A stretch of DNA of 64,000 nucleotides from Acanthosepion esculentum (Eukaryota > Mollusca > Cephalopoda > Sepiida > Sepiidae), in assembly GCA_964036315.1 (NCBI GenBank), contig OZ038508.1, positions 47,654,696 through 47,718,695 on the forward strand, read 5' to 3'. Position numbers and translations under genes: made by a program. Below, in pieces: positions 1 through 10,824 of this stretch. The notes under the pieces were generated by a model, which made no database searches, was not told the origin of the DNA, and saw nothing but the letters and a program-made list of their open reading frames with translations. Position 1 is the first letter of the stretch. Every line of letters starts with the position of its first letter.

Positions 1-250
1 TGTCACTGGATCTAACTAACGCTTTATCCACTGTGCCATGTGTCCTTGGGGTTTAGTTCAACATTCCAATCACCTAAAGAAGGCTGGAGCGTACAACGGC
101 CGAAACGTAGTGATAAACATGGCGACAAAGATGAGGACAATAGTCCGAATAATGTAAATAGTGTACATAATACCTCATCTCAGAAATATAGACAGATACT
201 AAAAAGAATTAAGTGTTCACGTGTCTTTATTCTGAGTAAGACGTAATTTA
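1..250 (+). mobile_element. SINE family C copy (inverted tRNA-like head plus body)
   Basis: Bases 1-50 read as the reverse complement of the tRNA-like head seen at 11281-11330 (the TTTATCCACTG block). Bases 52-250 are the body in forward orientation, with the motif GAGCGTACAACGGCCGAAAC near 88-108 and the block GTCCGAATAATGTAAATA. The same reversed-head plus forward-body join occurs at 11056-11330 (reverse strand) and 57631-58000, so it is a recurrent architecture. No coding capacity is claimed. Confidence 0.6.
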
Positions 251-300
251 CAGCCATTCTTCAGGAAACAAAGATTATAAAATTTAATTTTAAAACACAC

Positions 301-560
301 ATGGCCCGGTGAATAAGAGCGTTGATTGGATCCAGTAGCTTGACCCAAAGAGTTGCGAGTTCAATACGTAGCTACTGCAGTGGTGAAAAATATCTTAGAA
401 AGTTATCTGAGAAATCCAGAAGAGGCACTTGTAACTAGACCAATCTGCCCGGTGAACGAAATTAAGCCTGCACTTCGATATTCCAATCATCTGAAGAAGA
501 CCGGAGCGTACAATGGCCGAAATATGACAATAAAGACAAGAACAACAGATCGAACAATGA
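301..560 (+). mobile_element. SINE family C copy, head plus body
   Basis: A tRNA-like head (TGGCCCGGTGAATAAGAGCG, then a B-box-like GCGAGTTCAATACG) is followed by the family body, including ATCTGAAGAAGACC and a mutated GAGCGTACAATGGCCGAAA. The order matches the fuller copy at 11278-11600. Being tRNA-headed, it would be transcribed by RNA polymerase III if active, but the B box has diverged. Confidence 0.6.
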
Positions 561-990
561 AAAAAAAAATTATTTTCAGAAACCATAATTTCTTTTTTAG
601 GCCTTAGTATCTGACGTAAATGTATTTGAAATCATTCCCTTAGAAGTTTAAGAAAATTCATTTTATATGATATTAATAACGAGATAATCCTTCAAATCTA
701 ATTTAACTTTTTGCTGTAGGTATGCAGTAAGTATTATTCCAGTATTACCACTATTATAATAGTGTTTCTCGAATACATTTAATATATTAGAATCATTTTA
801 ATATTTTTATTTTCCTAATTTTCTGATATTTTCTTCAAAATTTCTGGAATATTCAGACCGGTAAATATGATGATACTGTTAAATTAAAATTAGACAAATT
901 CAACATTTACTTAAATAAATTATATCTCTAAGAAATAACGTATAAACGGAAAAGATAGCAAAATAATTGTGGAAATTAATCTATTTGATA
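561..990. other. AT-rich spacer, nothing recognised
   Basis: There is no plausible reading frame, hairpin or repeat unit shared with the rest of the window that I could see. Confidence 0.5.

Positions 991-1083
<93 letters not shown>
991..1083. repeat. (AT)n microsatellite
   Basis: An uninterrupted alternating AT tract of about 90 bases with one GT interruption near 1012. It abuts the fold-back element at 1086. Confidence 0.95.
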
Positions 1084-1085
<2 letters not shown>

Positions 1086-1086
<1 letters not shown>

Positions 1087-1246
1087 CAATGAATCATTCA
1101 TACAAAAAATAGATTAGTAAAGTTAATGATGTGAAATGTTGAAATCATTTTGCAAAAAAAAATTAAAGTTAATTTTGTTTGCGAAAAGATTTCGCCATTT
1201 TATATAATTAACTTTACTAATCTACTTTTTGTATGAATGATTTATT
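1086..1246. mobile_element. Fold-back MITE-like element
   Basis: Inverted arms of about 40 bases lie at 1088-1127 and 1206-1246. Both carry the block ATTCATACAAAAA, then TAGATTAGTAAAGTTAA, the right arm as the reverse complement. About 80 bases separate them, with no coding capacity. This is the form of a non-autonomous DNA element; no clear target duplication is visible because the left flank is an AT array. Confidence 0.7.
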
Positions 1247-1273
1247 ATAATATAAATTGAACTGCACCACTCG

Positions 1274-1275
<2 letters not shown>

Positions 1276-1311
<36 letters not shown>

Positions 1312-1314
1312 CAC
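1276..1314. repeat. (CA)n(TA)n microsatellite
   Basis: Alternating CA then TA dinucleotides, followed by a short unique block. Confidence 0.9.
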
Positions 1315-1326
1315 AGTGTGGCCACA

Positions 1327-1409
1327 AAAAAACAAAAAAAACTTGTTCGAACAAAAGAAAAATTGAATAAAAAGCTTAATTACAGCACCTTGTCTGTCGT
1401 CTTTAACGA

Positions 1410-1411
<2 letters not shown>
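1327..1411 (+). repeat. Dispersed repeat family R2, truncated by an AT array
   Basis: Contains ACTTGTTCGAACAAAAGAAA and ACCTTGTCTGTCGTC then TTAACGAAAC, closely matching 3790-3880. The similarity stops where the AT array starts. Other copies: 3388-3455, 23903-23960, 24066-24110 and 24339-24400 (reverse strand). Confidence 0.7.

Positions 1412-1490
<79 letters not shown>
1412..1490. repeat. (AT)n microsatellite
   Basis: Pure alternating AT of about 80 bases between the R2 fragment and the inverted module. Confidence 0.95.
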
Positions 1491-1493
<3 letters not shown>

Positions 1494-1653
1494 TGAACAT
1501 AGAAATCAACACTTAGAGGCGACAGTCTGTTTCCTGCTAGATGCAATCGTCGGTCCATTTTCTGATAATTCTTGTAAAATCGCGTGGCCTGACGATTGCA
1601 TCTAGCATGAAACAGACTGCCGCCTCTAAGTGTTGACTTCTATGTTCACTTTT
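1491..1653. repeat. Inverted pair of a 65-bp module (family M)
   Basis: The left arm 1491-1552 is the reverse complement of the right arm 1586-1653 with only a few mismatches; both carry TAGATGCAATCGTC and CACTTAGAGGCG or their complements. The loop is about 33 bases. Single arms recur at 9953-10020, 27401-27469 and 29419-29488, nearly always touching an AT or GT array. Confidence 0.85.
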
Positions 1654-1724
1654 ATATTTACACACGCTCTATCTGATATTGAGCACTTTATCCCATAAAT
1701 ATAGCACACTTTAAGACTATATTT

Positions 1725-1727
<3 letters not shown>

Positions 1728-1797
<70 letters not shown>
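1728..1797. repeat. (AT)n microsatellite
   Basis: About 70 bases of alternating AT. The reading frame that crosses it is only a Tyr-Ile repeat and is not a gene. Confidence 0.95.
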
Positions 1798-1800
<3 letters not shown>

Positions 1801-2046
1801 TTGACTCTCATGTCTGTTAGACTAATACTTAAAACATTCAACACCTCTGGTGTCTTTTCAAGTGATGGTGTTGATTTCAAAATAAAGAGTTATAAAAAGT
1901 TCAAAACCAACCAAAACTCCCTAACATTCTTATGTTATAATTTTTGAATAAATATTATTTGCTCTACTCTGTATTGAGCACTCATTTAACAATAGTGTTT
2001 TTGTTTAGTGGAATTTAATTTTATCTATACCAACCTAGTACTTGTG

Positions 2047-2048
<2 letters not shown>

Positions 2049-2140
<92 letters not shown>
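2049..2140. repeat. (AT)n microsatellite
   Basis: About 92 bases of alternating AT. Confidence 0.95.
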
Positions 2141-2143
<3 letters not shown>

Positions 2144-3155
2144 AGATTTTAACCCCGAGCTAAAAAAAAATTCGTGTATAACTTAGCAGGTTTTACTAAT
2201 AATTCTTCTGAAAATATACAATGATGTATTTCGTTCACCTAAAATGATAAAACAACTCTTAAATTTATTTTCCGATTCAAAAGCGTTGCTAAATCGATTT
2301 TTTCTGATAATTCTTGTAAAATCGCGATGCGACTGATCGATCATTTTCACTGAAGAATGTCAGTTACAAACTGTTATTTAATGAGTCGCCTTCTTATTAA
2401 ACTCTCCTTCGATCAGCCGATTTCTAGCAAGGGACAGACCGGGAATTTTGGTGATTCTCAAATAAATTAAGTATTCTTGATCTAAATTTGTATCTAAGGT
2501 ACTTGAGATGTTCGAGAAATTCCAAGAGCAATTGGAGTAGTCAATGATTATTAAGGTCTAGCTTAAGAGATATTCTGATACGAAGAGGTCGTCGGAATGA
2601 TCTAAATTTATCCGGCTCGCAATCAGAATGGGACGATAATAATCAGCGGGTAGGAGAAAGACGATTTCCGCTCGACTTGAAGATGGAAATTTGATGTGTT
2701 AGCAAATATTGCCTCTCTGTGGAACTCGCATTGCATTGGTCCTGGCGACAAGAAATTTGGTCTCTTTGAATATGAGTTAAAGTCAAGCATATAAGTCACT
2801 TACACACACACAAACCCCAAGTGGATTATCGGAGGGTTCTCGGAGTTAGGAAATAATTGTAGACTCTGTCACTCGTTTAAGTCATACGTCCGATGGTTGT
2901 AATCTTGAGTAATTAAATGAAAAATAATATTTGTGAAGTTTAAATACTTTTTATTCAAATATAAAATATTTCTGCTGATTAATTTTTTTTACAAATATAT
3001 CCAATTCAAACTATAAAGTTCAAATTTAATTTCGATTACGTTGTAAATTTCAATCCATAATACACTGTAAATAAAATGACCTCAAATTAGATGTTAACTG
3101 AGACAAGAAATGTCTTGTAAATTTTAACGTCTCGTTTGTCATTTGCTGTAAAAAA

Positions 3156-3158
<3 letters not shown>
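2141..3158. other. Long non-coding stretch, no gene recognised
   Basis: No reading frame over 60 codons. Bases near 2305-2329 repeat the 25-base loop and right-arm edge of the hairpin at 1558-1582 (TTCTGATAATTCTTG then TAAAATCGCG), so this may be another piece of the same element. The rest looks unique within the window. Confidence 0.5.
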
Positions 3159-3160
<2 letters not shown>

Positions 3161-3219
<59 letters not shown>

Positions 3220-3323
3220 CTTCAGGACTTCATCGGAAGAAACGCGTCAAAAGTAACCATTTGCCACTTTGCCATACAATTTCCCCAAAAATTTTTTTTG
3301 ATAAGCAAAAATATATATCGATA

Positions 3324-3391
<68 letters not shown>

Positions 3392-3455
3392 GTATATTTA
3401 GGCAGCAATCCTTCTTTTATGCAAGTTTCATTAAAAACAACAGACAAGGTAGTAA
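3161..3455 (-). repeat. Two (AT)n arrays and an R2 family copy
   Basis: AT arrays lie at about 3161-3214 and 3330-3387. The second runs into an R2 copy at 3388-3455 on the reverse strand (GGCAGCAATCC, then CAAGTTTCATTAAAAAC, then ACAGACAAGGTAGT). Confidence 0.85.
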
Positions 3456-3679
3456 AACACACACAAAAATTTACCAGACTCCATTAAAAATATACTAGTA
3501 GAAAACACAAATATATTAATTGCTTCCACCTGTAAAAAAAGGTTAAAAATAATGGAGGCTTTAATAATAAAAAAGAAAAAGCCTACCCTTAACAATATTA
3601 ACTACGAACAAAGCCACAACGTGCAAACCGTATTTGGTAATTAAAACACCACTGCTACACACTAAGACATACACATAAT

Positions 3680-4031
<352 letters not shown>

Positions 4032-4700
4032 TCTGTGTTAATGAATATTGTCTGAATGCGCAATGAAACCTTTGATTTAAGTATGAGCGATTGTCCTTAT
4101 AAGATAATGCAAGCATTATTGACAGAACAATAATATACGCTATATTTTTGTCATCTTAAAGGTTTCTTTATTCTGAAGAAATTATGAGAATTTATTCTAA
4201 AGACATTCTGAGCTTTATTCAATGCTTTGAATTAACTTTTTGGCATTCTGATGTCGGATTATAAATGCTATCCTTTTTTTGTTAGTAAAATCAATCAACG
4301 TCTTTTATAATATAAAATATTCGTTGAACTTCATCGCAGATGACTGTGTTTCTCGTAAGACTGTAAACTTTAAGAGTTCTCACAACGCCACTGATTGAAA
4401 TAACCGAACTCGAGTGGCTGACGAATGTCTTCCTTCAGTTTAAAGAATTCGAGGTTTATTATTCATTTGAAAACTCAAGTATTATTGAAGTAGACAGGAA
4501 ATTATCATCTAATAATCAAATAAATGAAAAAATACGTCACGTGAAGGATCTGTTCTTATTTCATACCGTTTTACATTCGTTTTGAATTTTTACTTTTTTT
4601 AAGTTGCTTTTATACTTTCTCTAACACTTTTAATCTGTCAGCCATTGTCTCCAGAAAAAAAAAGAATCTGATAGAGATCTTACTGTACACGGAAAAATAG
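4032..4700. other. AT-rich spacer, nothing recognised
   Basis: No credible reading frame or repeat shared elsewhere in the window. Confidence 0.5.
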
Positions 4701-4750
4701 AAAAAAATGAAAACTGAAGTTCATTTTCCGTTTGAAGCTCACCTCCTTTC

Positions 4751-4844
4751 TTCTTCTTCTACTTCTTCTTCTTCTCTTCTTCTTCTTCTTCTTCTTCTTC
4801 TTCTTCTTCTTCTTCTTCTTCTTCTTCTTCTTCTTCTCATCATC

Positions 4845-4876
<32 letters not shown>

Positions 4877-4878
4877 TT
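4751..4878. repeat. (CTT)n(TCA)n(TTA)n microsatellite
   Basis: A CTT array to about 4836 passes into TCA and then TTA repeats. The TTA part is the 3' tail side of the R4/Dong-like element on the reverse strand. The poly-Ser/Leu/Ile frame through it is an artefact. Confidence 0.9.
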
Positions 4879-5002
4879 TTTTCTTTGCTTTGATTTCTTG
4901 TGTGTATTCATTTCTTTCCGGGTCCCACCCAGAGACCTAATGCCAGAAATAGCATCTTGCTATTTTCCATTGAGCAATTAAATAAAGCAAAAACACAGCT
5001 CA

Positions 5003-5307
5003 TACCATAATTCCCTATGTACAATACGCTTTCATCCATAATACGCTCACGTAAAATTGTGCTTGAAGTGTGGGAAAATGCTTCTACCCATGCATAATAC
5101 GCACCCCATATTTGGTAATCAAACCCTACAAATTGTACCTATCCAATTTCCTACTCTTATTTAAAAAAATGATTTGAAACATAGAATAATATTTTTTTAA
5201 TTTAGTTTTATGATAATACTTATTTTATTTTAAGGCAAATTTTTTAAAAGATTTGTCTAATACGCACCCCTTTTTAGAATGTGTATTATACATGTGGAAT
5301 TACAGTA
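5003..5307. mobile_element. TA-flanked MITE inside the LINE 3' UTR
   Basis: Imperfect terminal inverted repeats: left starts CCATAATTCCCTATGTACAA (5005), right ends ACATGTGGAATTACAG (5305). TA dinucleotides flank both ends (5003-5004, 5306-5307). It is about 300 bases, non-coding, with internal ATACGCACCCC blocks near each end. TA duplication points to the Tc1/mariner/pogo superfamily. Removing it restores continuity with the UTR of the other Dong-like copies, which confirms the borders. Confidence 0.75.
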
Positions 5308-5329
5308 TTTTACTTACATAAAGCCCTTC

Positions 5330-6990
5330 GTAAGGTGTGGGCTCTACTGGTGAGATTTTTGTTTTATTTCATTAAGTCATGAACGTTAAATAACCCCTTC
5401 AATTAGTTTACTGGTATATTTTCCAACCAATCCGAGGGCTCCAAATACAACAGGGATTGTTGATATTCCTATGTGCCACATTTTTGAAATTTCGATTTCA
5501 AGGTCCTTGTATTTTGACAGCTTTTTGAATATCTTCAATGATACATTGCAGTCTACAGGGACTGCTATATCAATTAGGAGGCACTTGTTTTGTTTGTGGT
5601 CTCTAATAACAACGTCTGGGCGGTTAGCTTTGATTGTTCTGTCTGTGTGGATTGTGTAGTCCCATAAAATTGTAAGAGGTCCTATCACCGTAACTGGGTC
5701 TGAGTAGTGTTCATACTAATTTATTTCGGTCACCTTCCCGTAGATGTTGTAGATTTTCCAGTGCTGATATTGGCCAAATCTGTCAGGCCGGATTTTATAT
5801 TCAATTGGTGCCAGTACCGTGCAACCTGATACAAGATGATCACTTGTTTCTGGATATTTATCGCAAAATCTGCATTTTGGGCTTACACAATATTTTAGTA
5901 TGTGTGCTTGATAATTTATAGTTAACAAGCATTTTTAAATATTTTGCAGCTTCAGTTGGTGTATTGTGCTTTACTTGTATTTCTGCACCCATCTGAAACT
6001 CCATTTTGGACTTGTTGGCTTTGTTTATTACGGAATGAAGAAGCTTACTATTTAATGTTCTTTGACATATATTAACACCATTCTTCTGTAGAGTCCAGGT
6101 ATCTTTCAAGGCCAATTGTTGTAGTTTCGTAGGACAGTGCTAGTTGAAGTAATCCTCTGCCTCCTTCGGATCTGTGTAAATACAGACGGTCAACATCAGC
6201 TTTGGGATCATAAATGCCGTAGCAAGTGAGAAGCTTTCGCATTTTGGTGTCCATTATCTTAATGTCAGCTATGGTCCAGTTAAGGATGTTAAAGCTGTAT
6301 TGCACCAAAGGGACAGCCAAGATGTTTATAGCTGATGTTCTGTTTTTAGGAGTTCAGGTCGGTATTTAGTACCAGACGCACACGCCTGTGGTACTCTTTT
6401 CTTACCTTCTCCTTCTTTTTGGGATGTCGTATAACATCTCCTTCGTTAATTCCTAGGTACTTATGAACTTCATCTTGTTCCAGTTCCCTAATCTTTGTGA
6501 AAAAGTCTAAATCTGTTGAGGGTGTTGTTGTAATTCTCCCTTTGTTGAATGTTACTTTTGCACATTTATCTAATCCGAAGTCCATAACTATGTCGTCTTT
6601 CAAGCATTTTACAATATAGAGGAAGCCTTTCAACTCATTGTCGTTTTTGCCAAAGAGTTTGAGATCATCTATGTAGAGTAGGTGATTGAATACTTGCTTA
6701 TTTATTTTGTAACCATAGCTACTGTTGTTTAATTCATGCATAAAGTCACCTTGAAAGATTTCACATCGGATATTCAGAAAGTTGGAGATGACAGTGCCTC
6801 TGGTGTGATTTAGGTATACTGTGGTGTTCCATATTCCCATGTTGTGTTTAAGGAAATTTATACCACAGGGGAAACATTGTACATTTTCAAAGTCTTAAGG
6901 ATCCAAGAATGTGGTACACTGCCAAAGGCTTTACGATAATCAATCCACGCTGCTCTAAGATTTCTGGGTCCTCTCCTGCAATTTTCTAGG
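5330..6990 (-). pseudogene. Pol remnant: RT, CCHC and RLE endonuclease
   Basis: Read from high to low coordinates. WIDYRKAF at about 6945 is RT motif A, with Gly where the second Asp usually follows AF. LLYIDDLKLF at about 6680 carries the catalytic Asp pair, and KYLGI follows. SEGGRGLLQL lies near 6150. The knuckle CRFCDKYPETSDHLVSGC (C-x2-C-x8-H-x4-C) is at 5830-5885. The endonuclease has RPDVVIRDHKQNKCLLID at about 5590 (the R/KPD...D pattern of restriction-like endonucleases) and PVVFGALGLVG at about 5430. At least four frame changes separate the pieces. It would nick target DNA and prime reverse transcription if intact; it is not. Confidence 0.75.
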
Positions 6991-7011
6991 ATCATTTTGT
7001 TTTACATCTAT

Positions 7012-7031
7012 TTCTCCTTCTCCTCCTCCTC

Positions 7032-7091
<60 letters not shown>

Positions 7092-7092
7092 T
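7012..7092. repeat. (CTC)n(TTA)n microsatellite
   Basis: Short CTC repeats then about 18 TTA units, at the 5' edge of the first R4/Dong-like copy. Confidence 0.9.
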
Positions 7093-7437
7093 CTTTCGCT
7101 ATTTACTTAATCACAAATTTTTAACGTTTTCATTTTTTTTTATGCCTCGTCTTTTCTTCCTTTCCTTTTTCGCTTATCTTTCCTTCGTTTTGTCTTATTA
7201 CTAAAATTATTTATCATCGACTTTTTCTCTAATAAGTCTTTCATTCTTTTAGCATCTCCTTCATCATCACCTCATATATTATTATTTATTTTTCCTTCTA
7301 ATTTCCTTTCCAGCTCTTCAACATTATATTTTCCTTCCTCAATTATTATTCCATATCGTTCTTTCTTTTTTTGGCATTTTTGTCTGCATTTTACCTATTT
7401 TTGTAGCAATTCTTTTTCTTCTTCTTAATCTAATTCG
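7093..7437. other. Pyrimidine-rich low-complexity spacer
   Basis: T/C-rich, no gene seen. It lies between two TTA arrays. Confidence 0.6.

Positions 7438-7495
<58 letters not shown>
7438..7495. repeat. (TTA)n microsatellite
   Basis: About 18 TTA units at the 3' tail of the second R4/Dong-like copy. Confidence 0.95.
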
Positions 7496-8088
7496 TTATT
7501 TCCTTTGATATCTGGCGTTTACTCATGTTTTTTCGGGTTAGAAATGGCATCATGACACTTTCCACTGCAAAAAAATAAATAAATAAAAATAAAATAAAAT
7601 AAAAAATAATTACATAGATAAAGCCCCTCGTAAAGTGTGGGCTGTACTTGTCAGAACAATTTGTTGTATCTCTTTGAGACATAGACTTCCAGGGATCCCT
7701 CCAATCAGCCTACTGGAATCTTTTCCAACCAGTCCAAGGGCTCCAGCTACAACAGGAATTGTTGATGTTCCCATGTGCCACATTTTGGAGATTTCTATTT
7801 CAAGGTCCTTGTATATTGACAGTTTTTCGAATATCTTCAAAGATACATTGCAGTCTGCAGGGACTGCCATATCAATAATGATGCACTTATTTTGTTTGTG
7901 GTCTTTAATAACAATGTCTGGGCGGTTGGCTTTGATTGTTCTGTCAGTGTGTATTGTGTAGTCCCATAGAATTGTTACAGGTCCTATCTCCGTAATCGGG
8001 TCAGGGTGGTGTTCGTACCAATTTCTTTCAGTTTCCTTCCCGTAGGAGTTGCAAATTTCCCAGTGCAGATATTGACCCACTCTGTCAT
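7496..8088 (-). pseudogene. Second R4/Dong-like copy: RLE domain and 3' UTR
   Basis: One open frame (8080 down to about 7613) carries RPDIVIKDHKQNKCIIID, EKLSIYKDLEIEISKMW and STIPVVAGALGLVGK, and ends GSLCLKEIQQIV...LRGALSM at a TAA. This is the restriction-like endonuclease and C terminus of the same family as 5330-6990. The 3' UTR runs to the TTA array. The 5' side stops at another TTA array (8092), so RT and knuckle are missing. No internal stop over 150 residues means it is the best-preserved RLE in the window and possibly a recent insertion. Confidence 0.75.
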
Positions 8089-8090
8089 GC

Positions 8091-8091
<1 letters not shown>

Positions 8092-8148
<57 letters not shown>
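8092..8148. repeat. (TTA)n microsatellite
   Basis: About 19 TTA units directly at the 5' truncation point of the second R4/Dong-like copy. Confidence 0.95.
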
Positions 8149-8346
8149 CTTCCTCTAAATTTATCTTTCCACATCCTCTTCTTTTCTCCTGTTTAACTTT
8201 TTAACGTCTTATATTCATTTTCATTCGTGCTCCTTCATTCCTTCTTCTTTCTCCTTTTTTTATTTCAATTTAAATTGAAATTTTCATTCCTCAGTTATTT
8301 ATCCACATTATTTATTGATATTCTTTTTATTTTGCTTTGGTGTTAT

Positions 8347-8405
8347 TCTTCTTCTTCTTCTTCTTCTTCTTCTTCTTCTTCTTCTTCATCATCATCACCT
8401 TCTTC

Positions 8406-8436
<31 letters not shown>

Positions 8437-8490
8437 CCTTCTTCTTCTTCTCCTTCTACTTCTTCTTCTTCTTCTTCATATTCTTCTTTT
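8347..8490. repeat. (CTT)n/(TCA)n compound microsatellite
   Basis: Interleaved CTT and TCA triplets. All three frames give homopolymeric Ser, Leu/His or Phe/Ile runs, so the long frames across it are artefacts. Confidence 0.95.
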
Positions 8491-8699
8491 TTTATATTCT
8501 TCTACTTCGTCATCATCACAAGCAATGAATTCTTTTATATATTCGCTTCTCTTTTTCATTCTTATATACTTTCATTTCACAGATATATGTCGGCACTCTT
8601 CTTTGTACTCTTCTCTCATCCATTCGTCTTCAATTTCTCTCTCAATCCTATTCCTCTAAACATCACATCAGAAAATATCTTTATTTTCAATATAATAAT

Positions 8700-9395
8700 C
8701 ACACGATTCAAGAAATAACGGCGAACACAGTTCCATTTAAGAATGATAAAGGTGCCATAATCTCCGTCAATGGACGCAGAAAGATACATAATCCTCGGAA
8801 CATTCCCGCTGTATACTAGCTTCTTTTCAATTCCCCGAGGCCCATGTTATCTTACGCACCGAAAATCATAGCGTACATTGCCTTTAGTGAAGATATGAAT
8901 ATAACCTTTACCTTGTAATTTACATTAAATTAAAAAGGCGGCCAGGTATTTTCATGAAAGAATATCAGAAAATATATGATTGGTATGGAGGTTTCATTTT
9001 CCAGTTATAAGCATCAGAATACCCGTGATATAATAACACCTTAATACAACTAATAGGAAAGAACAAGATGGCTGAAAGAAAAGAATGACAAATATGTATT
9101 GTTTTCAAAGAGCTTTTTATATAGCGCTATGTCATACAAGTTATTGCTTACAAATATATATGTTATTATTTGACCCACTCAGGGAAACTATAACCCAATG
9201 TATAAAAACAAGCAGTGTGAACGGTTAAAAACTGTGACCTTCTTGTAATATTTTCTGAGGGGAAAACGATCAGGCTGGTGGTGGCCTGTATGTTCTTTTT
9301 TGGCACCACGTGATTTCCTTTTGTTCACCCTACCTTTGCGGGTTTATGATGTCTATCTCCCTCGTGGTAAACATAGAAACTGGGGTGAGAACTTT
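8700..9395. other. Spacer, nothing recognised
   Basis: No reading frame over 60 codons and no repeat shared with other parts that I could see. Confidence 0.5.
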
Positions 9396-9640
9396 GACAT
9401 GGTGTAATCGTTAGCAAGCTTGTCTTGCAAGATCAATTGCAACTGAGTAGTGAATTCGATTCTCACTGTGCGCTTCATCCGTCGGGCTTCTGTCACACCT
9501 AAAATACGCTTAGAGAAACATTCGGCTACTTCGACGTGGTGTCATGGTTAACAAGCTTGTCTCGCTAGATTAATTACGACTGAGTAACGGTTTCAATCTT
9601 AAGCGGGTGCCTCGTGTCGCATTTAAGCTACCCTTAACCA
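9396..9640 (+). mobile_element. Two tandem SINE family D heads
   Basis: Two tRNA-like blocks about 137 bases apart: GTTAGCAAGCTTGTCTTGC at about 9411 and GGTTAACAAGCTTGTCTCGC at about 9545. Each is followed by a B-box-like stretch (GAATTCGATTCTCAC and GGTTTCAATC). A third relative sits at 47889. The acceptor stems no longer pair well, so these are SINE or tRNA-pseudogene copies rather than working tRNA genes. Confidence 0.6.
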
Positions 9641-9865
9641 TAGCAACTGAAGTTTATCGCCTCTCACAGTCTGACCTCACAATCCGGCCGTCAGATAACT
9701 GCTCTGAATCATCTCAACCAAAGCGATGTCATCGCCTTTTGTATTCCTGCGTTTGCAAAAGAAAACAAATACTAGCGGGTAAACACGGTACCTGTTATTT
9801 AAGGCTTACCAAACTAAATTTATTTCCAACTATTTAATTTTATAAACAATGCGCTATTGAAAAGT

Positions 9866-9868
<3 letters not shown>
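9641..9868. other. SINE D 3' flank, not classified
   Basis: A frame of 76 codons crosses the second tRNA-like block, so I do not treat it as a gene. The sequence may be the tail of the SINE D unit. Confidence 0.4.
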
Positions 9869-9951
<83 letters not shown>

Positions 9952-10020
9952 TGGCCTGACGATTGCGTCTAGCATGAAACAGACTGTGGCCTCTAAGTGT
10001 TGACTTCAATATTCACTTTT
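9869..10020 (+). repeat. (AT)n array followed by one M module
   Basis: AT array 9869-9949, then a 68-base M module (GGCCTGACGATTGCGTCTAG...). Same junction type as at 1491, 27401 and 29419. Confidence 0.85.
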
Positions 10021-10043
10021 ACATATGTATATATATATATGTA

Positions 10044-10440
10044 AGGAGGCACGGTGGAGTAATGGATAACGGCTTGGATTGAGGAATCGGAGAGCCGAGT
10101 TCGAATTCCAGTCGATTCCATTACGTGCTTAATACCCTTGGGAAAGGTGTGAATCCACTTCTTCTCCCTCCAACTATGGGTAAATAGCAGGACAGACTGG
10201 GTTCTATAGCCTTGGATGGCAACTGGTCTAGGAGAAGGACAACTCTGAATTCAAACCTGCGGAGGGTCGTTTGGAGACCTTGTGGCATCCGTTGCACCAG
10301 GTCCCTGTATTCGTCCCTCCAAAAAGTGTGGATGGCCCTGCACAAAGCCTTCACCACTATAATCAAATCCTGTCGGGCTTTCAGTTTCTGGGAACTGATC
10401 TGTCTGACCCTCATACGTCGAGTTCGATGGGAGAGCGATA
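10044..10440 (+). mobile_element. tRNA-derived SINE, family B, longest copy
   Basis: A tRNA-like head (GGCACGGTGGAGTAATGGAT, B box GAGTTCGAATTCC at about 10096) is followed by a body with the blocks CCTTGGGAAAGG, AACTATGGGTAAATAG and GGCAACTGGTCTAGGAGAAG. Partial copies: 15530, 17325 (reverse), 43005, 47455, and a head only at 55563 (reverse). Octopus tRNA-derived SINEs have been described in the literature; assignment to a named one is not attempted. Frames on both strands here are coincidental. Confidence 0.75.
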
Positions 10441-10452
10441 ATGTATATATAC

Positions 10453-10553
10453 GAACCTAAAGAGCCAGGTAAACCTACCTAGGTTTCACCTACGCGGATT
10501 GTCAGTGTACCCTGACGATCGGCGTAGGTAGGTTTGCGTGGCTCTTTAGGTTC
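10453..10553. repeat. Hairpin with 29-base arms
   Basis: Left arm 10453-10481 (GAACCTAAAGAGCC...) pairs with right arm 10525-10553 (...GGCTCTTTAGGTTC). Inner CCTACGC/GCGTAGG pairing extends the stem. It lies just past the SINE. Confidence 0.75.
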
Positions 10554-10757
10554 ATAGTTAGATTTGCTCTACTTAGTGTCTTGAGCACATAGTTACTTTT
10601 GCTTTACTCGTGTTTTTTGTCTTTGCTTGAATTCTGGACGATTGTTTTCGCCTCAATTACATGTTCATAGTTATTTCTTTTTTAATCCCTTATTTTTCCT
10701 TAGGTATTCGTTTGTTCATTTACAAGTCAAAACACCTACGTTTTTTCAAAACGAGTA

Positions 10758-10761
<4 letters not shown>

Positions 10762-10824
<63 letters not shown>
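10762..10824. repeat. (AT)n microsatellite
   Basis: About 62 bases of alternating AT; the frames through it are artefacts. Confidence 0.95.

Larger units (their letters stand above)
4845..7010 (-). mobile_element. R4/Dong-like non-LTR retrotransposon, 5'-truncated, decayed
   Basis: On the reverse strand the order is reverse transcriptase, CCHC knuckle, restriction-like endonuclease, 3' UTR, then an AAT-repeat tail (TTA on the + strand at 4845-4878). The 5' end stops near 7010 against a pyrimidine-rich and TTA repeat tract. A TA-flanked MITE (5003-5307) interrupts the 3' UTR. The UTR block GGGTCCCACCCAGAGACCTAA at about 4920 matches the UTRs of the copies at 7496 and 61640. Frameshifts and stops show it is dead. 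Clade assignment rests on domain order plus the AAT association; Dong of Bombyx is known to insert into TAA repeats. Confidence 0.75.

Noticed and set aside
1222..1880. Open frames of 84-96 codons on both strands
   Set aside because: They are mostly Tyr-Ile repeats from AT arrays.
8227..8718. 163-codon Ser-rich frame
   Set aside because: It is read through CTT/TCA microsatellite; other frames of the same bases are equally open.
10121..10460. 97- and 82-codon frames on opposite strands
   Set aside because: Both lie in a SINE B copy and are not kept in the other copies.
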